DNA of 64,000 nucleotides from Streptomyces caeruleatus (GTDB lineage: Bacteria; Actinomycetota; Actinomycetes; Streptomycetales; Streptomycetaceae): NCBI RefSeq assembly GCF_001514235.1, contig NZ_KQ948947.1, positions 40,581 through 104,580 on the forward strand. Direction: 5' to 3'. Both the position numbers and the translations under genes were made by a program. Under the pieces are notes generated by a model. The model was not told the origin of the DNA. It made no database searches and worked only from the letters and a program-made list of their open reading frames with translations. Below are positions 9,074-17,200 of the stretch, piece after piece (the stretch's first letter is position 1; every line of letters starts with the position of its first letter).

Positions 9074-9128
9074 ACTTGTATATCCAAGTCACTGACCGTT
9101 AGGCTCTCGCTACTTGGATATACAAGCT
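9074..9128 (+). promoter_or_regulatory. Promoter embedded in two 16-bp operators
   Basis: Near-palindrome ACTTGTATATCCAAGT (9074-9089) recurs in inverted orientation as ACTTGGATATACAAG (9112-9126). Between them is a promoter-like pair: TTGTAT at 9077-9082 and TAGGCT at 9100-9105, spaced 17 bp. The left operator would cover the -35 box and the right one the transcription start, a repression layout for the genes from 9148 on. The nearby GntR protein is the likely ligand. Confidence 0.72.
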
Positions 9129-9147
9129 GAGGGGCGGGCATTGATGC

Positions 9148-9498
9148 ATGCCGCCCCACGCCAAGCCCGGCGCCGCTGACACGGCCCGGGGTTCGGCCGA
9201 CTGCGAAGGAGTCGACTTGCATCTCGTAGCACGGACTCTCGACGGGTTAACAACCCTTCTGCGCAGATCACGCAGGATCAACCACGTAGTGCCCACCCTT
9301 GACGCTCCATCAGCCGACGCCCGCCAACCGCCGCGATGCCCGTCAAAGCGCGAATGGGAGCGCATCCTGGCACGGGCCAGGCACCGAAGAGCCCCGCACC
9401 TGTGGCCGCTGCCGCCCACACGCGCTAGGGGCGCCGGCTCACCTGTCCGCGCATACGTGGTGTCACCGAAGGAACGGCTGCAGGAAGTGTCCAGGTGA
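9148..9498 (+). CDS. Small hypothetical protein
   Basis: Possible 116-residue basic protein (motifs DLHLVARTLDGL and KREWERILARARHRR). Support comes from position: it lies directly after the operator-flanked promoter and ends 8 nt before the next start, with its end forming part of that gene's ribosome site. Against it, codon use is only moderately Streptomyces-like, there is a TTA codon near codon 34, and the SD-like GAGGGG is 14 nt from the ATG. I recognise no domain. Confidence 0.45.
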   Translation: MPPHAKPGAADTARGSADCEGVDLHLVARTLDGLTTLLRRSRRINHVVPTLDAPSADARQPPRCPSKREWERILARARHRRAPHLWPLPPTRARGAGSPVRAYVVSPKERLQEVSR

Positions 9499-9506
9499 GG
9501 GCGGTC

Positions 9507-9932
9507 ATGACGAACGCGCCGCGTATCAACGACTTCGTGAAGGACACCGACTCCAACAAGGTTGGCAGGGTAATGGGGTTCGTCGGGCCGTACGTACAAC
9601 TAAGACCGGTCGATGGTGGCAGGGAGTGGGACGCGCAGCTGGAGCACCTGACACCGATCGGCGCACGAGAAGCGTTGAGCATTGGCGTAGCCGAAGCCAA
9701 CGCCCGGTCCAGAAGACGCGCTGCCGTGGCCACCGGCACGGCACCCCTCAGTTCCGAGGATCCGGACACCCTGTCGGCCGAGTGCGCACTCGCCGAGCGG
9801 CCCGGATACGGGGACCTGCACAAGGCGTGCCGCCAGACGCACGACGTGCCCCTTCCTCACGCCTACGGCATCCTGCTGCTGCCGAGTTGCGGTTGCGGTT
9901 GTCACACACTCCCCGCTGGGAGTAAGTCATGA
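9507..9932 (+). CDS. Small conserved protein related to 42818-43033
   Basis: 141-residue protein. The first 65 residues (INDFVKDTDSNKVGRVMGF, then GPYVQLRP and EWDA, then ANARSR) match the 71-residue protein at 42818-43033 closely, so the two are paralogues of one actinobacterial small-protein family. The second half is a Cys-containing tail (SAECALAERPGYGDLHKACRQ, then CGCGCH) that the other copy lacks, and looks like a fused second small protein. GAGGG lies 5 nt before the ATG. The family is often found beside XRE/GntR regulators; function unknown. Confidence 0.7.
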   Translation: MTNAPRINDFVKDTDSNKVGRVMGFVGPYVQLRPVDGGREWDAQLEHLTPIGAREALSIGVAEANARSRRRAAVATGTAPLSSEDPDTLSAECALAERPGYGDLHKACRQTHDVPLPHAYGILLLPSCGCGCHTLPAGSKS

Positions 9933-10404
9933 CTTCGCCATAAGGCAGCAGACCCAGCGGGCAACGGTGGATCGGCAGTTCCTTTGGCCGACCGCTACAG
10001 CACGGAATCAACCTCAAGACGGCGGCACGTTCGCACAATGCGCGTGGCCGAGTCCCTGAGCTGGGAGTGGGGCCGATCATCTGCTGCCTGACCGTCACGG
10101 CCTTCGCCGGCTCCTTGTCTTCTAGACCCCGAGGCCGCAGCGACAATCAGTGCCTTCACCGCCTTCGTCGTCGAGCGGGAGAATTCCCTGGAAATCACCT
10201 CGGGCGGCTGAGGCTTTCCCACGCGTACTCCGGGATGATGCGCACCGGATGGGCCATCTCGCGGACGTGGTGCAGACGTTCCACGGCGTCGCGAACGTCG
10301 ACGGGGGCCGACGACCGCGGACCGATCGGCATTGCCCGATATGGCAAGGCGAGTTGCGCGACGGTGACGAAGTCGCGTTCATCGCTGACCGCGTCGCATC
10401 CGGA
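9933..10404. other. Gene-poor decayed stretch in the island
   Basis: Open frames here have no conserved content or ribosome sites. The segment runs into the UTRA remnant and probably contains the degraded N-terminal HTH part of that gene, but I cannot recognise it in any frame. Confidence 0.4.
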
Positions 10405-10876
10405 CGAGCGTACAAACGCAACGAGCAGACGCAGACCGTGAGCCGTGTCGAGGCCGACAGCCTTGTAGCGGAGGGGCGGGGCGTGCCAGTCGGCTCCGAG
10501 GTGTACGCACGCGCCCGACTCGTGAAGGAAGGGGTGCAGCCGACTCACACCCTGACCAGCTACTACCGGCCGGAGCACGTCGAGGGGACACGCATCGTCG
10601 ACCCCACCCCGGGCCCTGCCGGTCTTGGCGGCGGATACCGGGTCCTCTACGACGCCGGATACGAGATCGACCACATGAGAGAAAGCCCTGTTCGCCCGTG
10701 TCCCGACAACGGACGAAGTGCAGCTTCTACAGCTCCCCGTCGGTGAGCCCGTAGTCGAGCTGCACCGGACCACGTTCACCGCAGATGGCACGGTGGTCGA
10801 GTTCGCAGTAGGCGTTCACTCGGCTTCCCGCTTCGCGTGGGAGTACGACTTCAAGGTTCCCGACTCGGCGGAATGA
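10405..10876 (+). pseudogene. Decayed GntR/UTRA regulator
   Basis: The C-terminal UTRA domain of a second GntR-type regulator is clear (VYARARLV, THTLTSYYRPEHV, GTRIVDPTPGPAGLGGGYRVLYDAGYEID), but the frame breaks at about 10684, where one extra A shifts it. The following frame continues the same protein (ALFARVPTTDEVQLLQLP to FAWEYDFKVPDSAE). No HTH domain is recognisable upstream. The stop overlaps the next start (ATGA), a fossil of translational coupling. It is not closely related to the intact regulator at 8263-9033. Confidence 0.75.
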
Positions 10877-11531
10877 TCTCGGCGCAGGAATGGGCGGATG
10901 CTCGACTCCTGTGGGACTACCACTTCATGCACCACCACCCGCGGCCTTGTTCGGCGGCCGTAGGGCTGGGCAGCCACGACCTTGGCGTGGCCGACGTAGC
11001 AGCGGAGCTGCACCACCAGGGCATGGCTCCGGTCATCGTCTTCACGGGGGCCACCAGCCCCACGACCAAGGCACGCATGCCGCGCGGTGAGGCTGTCCAC
11101 TACCGAGAGCGGGCATTGCAGCTAGGCGTGCCTGAATCCGCCGTGCTCCTGGAGCCGCGTGCCACGAACACCGGCGAGAACATCGAGTTCTCCAAGGCGG
11201 TGTTGCGGAGGCCGACGTCAAGGTGTCGTCCGTCCTGCTCGTGTCCAAGCCGTACGAAGAACGGCGCTCCTGCGCCATGATGCGGAAGCTCTGGCCCGAG
11301 GTCGAAGTGGTGTGCGCTTCCACGTCCATGGGCTTGGAGGAGTACGCCGATTCCATCGGAGACGCTCGGATGGTGATCGACATGATTGTGGGGGCCCTGC
11401 AACGAGTGCTCGTCTTCCCGAGGTTGGGCCTGGCCATCGAGCAGGACGTACCAGACACCATCGTTGCCGCCTTTGAGCGACTATGTGCCGAAGGCTTCAC
11501 TAGCCGACTCATGCCGAAGCAGCAGCGGTAG
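10873..11531 (+). pseudogene. YdcF/SanA-like DUF218 protein, frameshifted
   Basis: Member of the YdcF/DUF218 family: AVGLGSHDLGVADVAAELHHQGMAPVIVFTGAT, then EAVHYRERALQLGVPESAVLLEPRATNTGENIEFSKAVL. The frame breaks near 11206, where one base is missing; the next frame continues with EADVKVSSVLLVSKPYEERRSCAMMRKLWPEVEV to the end at 11531. It may be a true mutation or a sequencing slip. It begins within the stop of the UTRA remnant. Confidence 0.75.
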
Positions 11532-11548
11532 CGCAGACGGAGCGGAAC

Positions 11549-11584
11549 AGCCCTGCACACCGAGTGATCTCGGAGTGCAGGGCT
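11549..11584. terminator. Bidirectional terminator between convergent genes
   Basis: Inverted repeat AGCCCTGCAC (11549-11558) with GTGCAGGGCT (11575-11584), extended inward by CGAG/CTCG with one mismatch. It is followed by a T-rich stretch and lies between the YdcF-like gene and the convergent AIPR gene. Confidence 0.8.
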
Positions 11585-11592
11585 CTGTCATT

Positions 11593-13326
11593 TCAATGGT
11601 CAATCTTGAAGCGCCGCATCGCAATCGTGGCTTGGCGCAGCCTGGTTGTGAAGTCGTCACTTCGGGCGACCCTGTCGATTCCTTGAGTCCTGTTCCCTCT
11701 GAGCGCGCTGCGGTACTCACGATCCAGAAGGTTAACCATGGTGCCCAAAAGGGCGTCAGTCAGGTGTTCGCTTCTGATGTTCAAGAGATCCCTCTGTGTC
11801 GGCCGCCTCAAGCGAGTGAGAGTGAAGCTACTCATGTACGCAACGTGGTACCGCCAGTTCTCGGCAGTGTTGCCCAACAACGGTCGATCTTGAGAGTAGT
11901 GCGTCAGGAACTCGCCGATGCGCCTATGCACATCAAGGACGAGCCCGTATAGGTCGATATCAATCTCGACCGAGAAGACTTTGTCGTAGTGAAAGTCCCC
12001 AAGAAGATATGTATCCAAGTGCCTGAGGGCAGAGTGCGGTTCTCCCAACACGAACGCCGTGTATTCTCGCGCCAGCCGCGACATGCTGACTACTTGCTCC
12101 AGTGGGACACCTAGATTCTTATAGTAATTCGACCTCCGCTCGTAACGGTAGTTATAGCGCGCAAGCGCTTCCTCAAGATCTTTTTGAATCTTCTCCGTGG
12201 CGCGCAGCGCGCCTGGCGGTAGCTCGGTCTGACTGTTGGTCGCACGGATAATGACATCCCTGGCGCTCCCCGAGGACGGTGGAACAATGATCCGGACCAG
12301 TATTGATCGGTCATTATGGCGGCCAGAGCCCTGGAAATGATTGAAGATCTCATGGCTCGTCTGCAAACCGTTAACGATCTGAGGATCCGTGACTACGATT
12401 TTTTTTCCAGCGATCCTGACTTCTTCTGCCACGATGGTCACGCCGTTGTTGAACCACCAGAAATCTTCCCGATGGCTCGACTTCAATGTACCCTCGATTG
12501 CCGTGTTGACCGCAGTGCGCCCCGCGTAATCGCGTACGTTAGATTCGAATAGCTCAAGGCGCAGTGCATCATTGTGTGAGGTGATGAAATTGTAGTACTC
12601 ATCGAGGCGCACCAGACATACGTAACCTTCACCAAGTGACGTACTCATTGGCGTTTCAATGAACGTCATAGTGAGGACGGTCGAAGCTCCGCGGCCTGCC
12701 AATTCCCTGAGCTCCGCGGCCCCCAGGTAATCAATCTGGCACTTCGTTCGCGAAGCGACTTTCTCTAGTTCGCGGGCGAGCCTGTTACCTTTTGCTTTAA
12801 CGTTGGGATGTGGGGGTTCCACGGCACGCGTGGCATATACGACCCGGATGGAAATCTCCTGAAAGGAAGACGCTAGGGCTTCCAGGATGTTGAGAAACCT
12901 GCCAGTGCGGTCAAGCAGCTTTGCGTTCGTTGAATCGGCAAGCTCTCCGGCGTTGCGGTCCATATCGAAAAGCAATGGGAGGTGGTAGTGCAGTTTTTCG
13001 AAAGCTGTTTCCTGATACCCCGACGAGGTCTTAGCCTGGAGGATGACGAGTTGTATCTTCTTGCCCCGAAATTCCTTGTGACGATCGATACTGGCAGACA
13101 TGTATCGATCGTCAACGAAAACCCAGAGGCCATCGACGCCGCAATCGTGAGATCCGTCGACTATCCCGTCGCGGAGTTCATCGATGTCGAGATCAAAATC
13201 TTGTAGAGCCGCGCTCGCCGCGAAATAGTTGAAAAAGTCGTCCATCTTTTGATTCGGGGCGAGCAGGCGCCTCTTGTCCTCAAGGACGCGGTCGAGCAGG
13301 CGTTGATCATTACTCTTCACAGCCAT
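11593..13326 (-). CDS. AIPR-family protein, predicted abortive-infection nuclease
   Basis: 577-residue protein of the abortive infection phage resistance (AIPR, PF10592-type) family. The N-terminal part looks like a PD-(D/E)xK-fold nuclease: D65 in DCGVDGLWVF, then Q97-x-K99 in LVILQAKTS. The AIPR core follows with FWWFNNGVTI (about 289-298) and PQIVNGLQTSHEIF (about 315-328). The coding sequence is less G+C-rich than its neighbours, with an 8-T run at 12399-12406 and many A/T-ending codons, a sign of transfer. The ATG at 13326 has GGGGGG about 8 nt upstream. No methylase or partner lies next to it, so it is probably a solitary defence gene. The phage-defence role is inferred from the family. 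Confidence 0.85.
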   Translation of the reverse strand: MAVKSNDQRLLDRVLEDKRRLLAPNQKMDDFFNYFAASAALQDFDLDIDELRDGIVDGSHDCGVDGLWVFVDDRYMSASIDRHKEFRGKKIQLVILQAKTSSGYQETAFEKLHYHLPLLFDMDRNAGELADSTNAKLLDRTGRFLNILEALASSFQEISIRVVYATRAVEPPHPNVKAKGNRLARELEKVASRTKCQIDYLGAAELRELAGRGASTVLTMTFIETPMSTSLGEGYVCLVRLDEYYNFITSHNDALRLELFESNVRDYAGRTAVNTAIEGTLKSSHREDFWWFNNGVTIVAEEVRIAGKKIVVTDPQIVNGLQTSHEIFNHFQGSGRHNDRSILVRIIVPPSSGSARDVIIRATNSQTELPPGALRATEKIQKDLEEALARYNYRYERRSNYYKNLGVPLEQVVSMSRLAREYTAFVLGEPHSALRHLDTYLLGDFHYDKVFSVEIDIDLYGLVLDVHRRIGEFLTHYSQDRPLLGNTAENWRYHVAYMSSFTLTRLRRPTQRDLLNIRSEHLTDALLGTMVNLLDREYRSALRGNRTQGIDRVARSDDFTTRLRQATIAMRRFKIDH

Positions 13327-13990
13327 CTGCGAGGCCCCCCACGTGCGATGCGCCTATGTGAATCGTCAACTCCCATCTTGGCGATGAGCGACCTGGGTGG
13401 GCAAGACGAATGGGGAAATTGGCTGTCGGGCGCACCTGTGCAACGACCAAACGGGGAGGGCTAGGTGATGGTGCAGCCGCGCACATGGCGCTGCGCGTAG
13501 GGGCATCCCACGTTTCGACGGTGACGTCTTCACTCGCCCACACCATGCTCGTCATCGGTACGGGACGGAACTCATATGAATCAGGCCCGACCAGGAGGAG
13601 CGCACTTCCTCCAGGGGCACGCCACGCTAGGCGTGCTCGCCGGCTGCTACCTCGCGTGGCGCACCCGGAGGGCGCAACGAGGGCACAACAGCTTCAGGCG
13701 GGTTCAACGTCAGCCAACGCCAGCAAACGCCATTTGGCCTGGTCAGCGGCTTGCCTTGACAGTCTCCCCAGACAATGCAGGCGAGGGCGGCACCCCCGCA
13801 CAGGATGCCGCCCTCTTTCGTGCACCGGAGTCGCCGCCCATCGGTCTTGAGGGTCGGGGACAGGCGACGACTCCGGAGTTTTCGCCGGGCCCTACGGCCT
13901 ATCGGGGGCCGTGGGGCCGATCAGTGGCCGCAGGACCTACCGGGTCCGCAGGACCTACCGGCTCCGCGGGACCTACCGGCTCCGCAGGAC
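13327..13990. other. Gene-free right flank of the island
   Basis: No supportable gene in 664 bases. It holds a strong stem-loop (13783-13815), the right copy of the flank repeat (13846-13904) and four 18-bp repeats (13928-13999). Short frames have no conserved content. Confidence 0.6.
13783..13815. terminator. Strong stem-loop downstream of ppdK
   Basis: Perfect 10-bp stem GAGGGCGGCA (13783-13792) with TGCCGCCCTC (13806-13815), 13-nt loop, followed by TCTTTC on the plus strand. It could end leftward ppdK transcription or shield the island from read-through. Confidence 0.65.
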
Positions 13991-13999
13991 CTACCGGTG
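13928..13999. repeat. Four 18-bp tandem repeats across the ppdK stop codon
   Basis: Four near-identical 18-bp units starting CCGCAGGACCTACCGG at 13928, 13946, 13964 and 13982. The last includes the ppdK stop codon (13991-13993). The decayed left copy of this region lacks them. Confidence 0.85.
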
Positions 14000-16711
14000 A
14001 TCACTCCCCACCGACTCCGATGCCGCCCGCCCCGCCTCCAGCCGCGCCACCGGGATCCGGAACGGCGAGCAGGAGACGTAGTCGAGGCCGACCTCGTGGA
14101 AGAAGTGGACCGACTCGGGGTCGCCGCCGTGCTCGCCGCAGACGCCGAGCTTCAGGTCCGGGCGGGTCTCACGGCCGGCCTTCGCGGCGGCGGCGACCAG
14201 GGAGCCCACGCCGTCCTTGTCGATGGTCTCGAACGGGGAGACACCGAAGATGCCCTTCTCCAGGTACGCCGTGAAGAAGCTCGCCTCCACATCGTCCCGG
14301 CTGAAGCCCCACACCGTCTGGGTGAGGTCGTTCGTGCCGAAGGAGAAGAACTCGGCCGCCTCGGCGATCTGACCGGCGGTCAGCGCGGCGCGCGGCAGCT
14401 CGATCATCGTGCCGATCGACAGCTTCAGGCGAACGCCCGTAGCGGCTTCGACCTCCGCGACGACCTGGTCGGCCTCCTCGCGGACGATCTCCAGCTCCTG
14501 GACGGTACCGACGAGCGGGATCATGATCTCGGCGCGCGGGTCGCCCTTGGCGTTCTTGCGCTCCGCCGCCGCTTCCGCGATGGCGCGGACCTGCATGGTG
14601 AACAGGCCGGGGATGACCAGGCCGAGGCGTACGCCGCGCAGGCCCAGCATCGGGTTCTGCTCGTGCAGCCGGTGCACGGCCTGGAGCAGGCGGAGCTCGT
14701 TCTCGTGGGGCTCCTGGCGGGACTCGGCGAGGGCCACGCGGACCGAGAGTTCCGTGATGTCGGGGAGGAACTCGTGCAGCGGCGGGTCGAGGAGACGGAT
14801 CGTCACCGGCAGGCCGTCCATCGCCGAGAACAGCTCCACGAAGTCCTTCTTCTGGAGCGGGAGCAGCTCCTTCAGAGACTCCTCGCGCTCGGCCTCCGTG
14901 TCGGCCAGGATGAGGCGCTCGACCAGTTCACGCCGGTCGCCGAGGAACATGTGCTCGGTACGGCACAGTCCGATGCCCTGCGCGCCGAAGCGACGGGCGC
15001 GCAGCGCGTCCTCGGCGTTGTCCGCGTTGGCCCGCACCCGCAGTCGGCGCTTGCGGTCCGCGAAGGCCATGATGCGGTGGACGGCCTCGACCAGCTCGTC
15101 GGCGTCCTGGGCGCCGGCGTGCATCCGGCCCTCGAAGTACTCCACGACGGGAGACGGGACGACCGGGACCTCGCCCAGGTAGACCTTGCCGGACGACCCG
15201 TCGATGGAAATCACGTCGCCCTCCTCGACGACGTGTCCGCCGGGGACGGTCATACGGCGCCGCTTGGTATCGACCTCAAGCTCCTCCGCGCCGCACACGC
15301 ACGTCTTGCCCATACCGCGCGCCACGACGGCCGCGTGGGACGTCTTGCCGCCACGAGACGTCAGGATGCCCTCCGCCGCGATCATGCCGTCGAGGTCGTC
15401 GGGGTTGGTCTCCCGGCGGACCAGGATGACCTTCTCGCCCGAACGCGACCATTTCACCGCGGTGTACGAGTCGAAGACCGCCTTGCCGACCGCCGCACCC
15501 GGCGACGCCGCGATGCCCCGGCCGACCTGCTCGACCTTCGCCTCCTCGTCGAACTTCGGGAACATCAGCTGGGCGAGCTGGGCGCCGTTGACGCGCTGGA
15601 GCGCCTCCGCCTCGTCGATGAGGCCCTGGTCGACGAGCTGCGTGGCGATACGGAAGGCCGCGCCCGCCGTGCGCTTGCCGACCCGGGTCTGGAGCATCCA
15701 CAGCTGGCCACGCTCGATCGTGAACTCGATGTCGCAGAGGTCCTTGTAGTGGTTCTCCAGCGTCTCCATGATCTGCATCAGCTGGTCGTACGACTTCTTG
15801 TCGATCGACTCCAGCTCCGCGAGCGGGACGGTGTTGCGGATGCCCGCGACGACGTCCTCGCCCTGGGCGTTCTGGAGGTAGTCGCCGTAGACGCCCTGGT
15901 GGCCGGAGGCGGGGTCACGGGTGAAGGCGACGCCGGTGCCGGAGTCCGGGCCGAGGTTGCCGAAGACCATGGAGCAGACGTTGACGGCCGTGCCGAGGTC
16001 GCCGGGGATGCGCTCCTGGCGGCGGTACAGCTTGGCGCGGTCGGTGTTCCAGGAGTTGAAGACCGCCTCGATGGCGAGGTCCATCTGCTCGCGCGGGTCC
16101 TGCGGGAAGTCGCGGCCGGCCTCCTTCTTCACGATCTTCTTGAAGGCGGTGACCAGTTTCTTCAGGTCGGCGGCCTCCAGGTCGGTGTCGACCGTGACCT
16201 TCTTGGCCTCCTTGGCCTTGTCGAGGGCTTCCTCGAAGAGGTCGCCATCGACGCCGAGGACGGTCTTGCCGAACATCTGGATGAGGCGGCGGTAGGAGTC
16301 CCACGCGAAGCGGTCGTCGCCGGCCTGCTTGGCGAGGCCCTGCACGGACTTGTCGGAGAGCCCGATGTTGAGGACCGTGTCCATCATTCCGGGCATGGAG
16401 AACTTCGCGCCGGAACGGACGGAGACCAGCAGGGGGTTGTCGGCCTGGCCGAGCTTCTTGCCCATCTTGGTCTCAAGGGCGTCGAGGTGCGCACTCACCT
16501 CGTCACGCAGTGCCGCCGGCTCCTCGCCGCTGTCGAGGTAGACCTTGCAGGCTTCCGTCGTGATCGTGAACCCGGGGGGAACGGGAAGGCCCAGGTTGGT
16601 CATCTCGGCGAGGTTGGCGCCCTTGCCACCCAGGAGGTCCTTGAGGTCCTTGTTTCCCTCGGTGAAGTCGTAAACGAACTTCGCTACGTGGGGATCTTTG
16701 TTTTCCGACAC
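13991..16711 (-). CDS. ppdK: Pyruvate phosphate dikinase
   Basis: Cytoplasmic enzyme interconverting pyruvate, ATP and phosphate with PEP, AMP and pyrophosphate. The 906-residue length is normal. The N-terminal ATP-grasp domain starts with KFVYDFTEGNKDLKDLLGGKGANLAEM. The phosphohistidine domain has LTSRGGKTSHAAVVARGMGKTCV (catalytic His in TSH). The C-terminal TIM barrel has GTNDLTQ and the catalytic Cys in LGVCGEHGGDPESV. The gene forms the right border of the island, and a dead copy of its C-terminus lies at 7582-7748. A palindrome at 16761-16785 lies in its leader. Confidence 0.97.
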   Translation of the reverse strand: MSENKDPHVAKFVYDFTEGNKDLKDLLGGKGANLAEMTNLGLPVPPGFTITTEACKVYLDSGEEPAALRDEVSAHLDALETKMGKKLGQADNPLLVSVRSGAKFSMPGMMDTVLNIGLSDKSVQGLAKQAGDDRFAWDSYRRLIQMFGKTVLGVDGDLFEEALDKAKEAKKVTVDTDLEAADLKKLVTAFKKIVKKEAGRDFPQDPREQMDLAIEAVFNSWNTDRAKLYRRQERIPGDLGTAVNVCSMVFGNLGPDSGTGVAFTRDPASGHQGVYGDYLQNAQGEDVVAGIRNTVPLAELESIDKKSYDQLMQIMETLENHYKDLCDIEFTIERGQLWMLQTRVGKRTAGAAFRIATQLVDQGLIDEAEALQRVNGAQLAQLMFPKFDEEAKVEQVGRGIAASPGAAVGKAVFDSYTAVKWSRSGEKVILVRRETNPDDLDGMIAAEGILTSRGGKTSHAAVVARGMGKTCVCGAEELEVDTKRRRMTVPGGHVVEEGDVISIDGSSGKVYLGEVPVVPSPVVEYFEGRMHAGAQDADELVEAVHRIMAFADRKRRLRVRANADNAEDALRARRFGAQGIGLCRTEHMFLGDRRELVERLILADTEAEREESLKELLPLQKKDFVELFSAMDGLPVTIRLLDPPLHEFLPDITELSVRVALAESRQEPHENELRLLQAVHRLHEQNPMLGLRGVRLGLVIPGLFTMQVRAIAEAAAERKNAKGDPRAEIMIPLVGTVQELEIVREEADQVVAEVEAATGVRLKLSIGTMIELPRAALTAGQIAEAAEFFSFGTNDLTQTVWGFSRDDVEASFFTAYLEKGIFGVSPFETIDKDGVGSLVAAAAKAGRETRPDLKLGVCGEHGGDPESVHFFHEVGLDYVSCSPFRIPVARLEAGRAASESVGSDHR

Positions 16712-16760
16712 GGTCTCGACTCCCTCGAGGACGCGGTGGCTGCCCTGACGGCGAGGAACA

Positions 16761-16785
16761 TACCCAGATCGAAGGCGTCTGGGTA
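16761..16785 (-). promoter_or_regulatory. Palindrome upstream of ppdK
   Basis: Perfect 8-bp inverted repeat TACCCAGA/TCTGGGTA with a 9-nt spacer, about 50-75 bp upstream of the ppdK start. It could be an operator or a leader hairpin. Confidence 0.5.
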
Positions 16786-16963
16786 CGTCTACTCACGCGT
16801 CATACGCCTGTAACCACCCGTCCGCCAGTGGATCGAAAGTCAAGGCTTGGCAAGCGGTGACGGGCGGATGTTTTCACTTCCTGAACGCAAGAGGGCCCAC
16901 TAGTGCGCTTTCCTGCTCATCTGAGCGCCCATCCCGCACGTTTGATTTCGATCGATGAACGAT

Positions 16964-16992
16964 CAAGGGGTGGCACCCAGTGCCACCCCTTG
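16964..16992 (-). terminator. 13-bp stem-loop downstream of the ROK gene
   Basis: Perfect stem CAAGGGGTGGCAC (16964-16976) with GTGCCACCCCTTG (16980-16992) and a 3-nt loop, without a T tract. It probably separates the ROK transcript from ppdK. Confidence 0.65.
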
Positions 16993-17200
16993 GAGAAGTG
17001 CAGCCGCTCAAGATCCGCTCATCTGAGCGCAACCCTTATCAAGGGTGGCGAGAATCACGCTGCCACAGAGGACCGGATTTCACCATGCGGACGTGCTCCC
17101 GGGACGGAAACGCGCCCGTCACAGGCACCGCCACACGCACCGCCCCAGGCACCGTCACAAGCACCTTCGCGCACGACGGCGCGCACCGCCCCGCTCCCCG

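Larger units (their letters stand above)
16712..17200. other. Intergenic region between ROK regulator and ppdK
   Basis: No gene seen. It contains the ppdK leader palindrome TACCCAGA (16761-16768)/TCTGGGTA (16778-16785), two copies of a GCTCATCTGAGC palindrome (16915-16926 and 17017-17028), a 13-bp stem-loop between them (16964-16992) and a short repeat ACCCTT/AAGGGT near 17032-17043. Confidence 0.6.

Noticed and set aside
7328..14200. Integrase or tRNA attachment site of the island
   Set aside because: No tyrosine or serine recombinase and no tRNA-like sequence is visible. The only boundary evidence is the ppdK repeat.
13775..16813. A 1012-codon plus-strand open frame opposite ppdK
   Set aside because: It is the antisense shadow of a G+C-rich gene. 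It has no domain, no ribosome site and low-complexity Arg/Leu/Val content, while the minus strand encodes a textbook ppdK.
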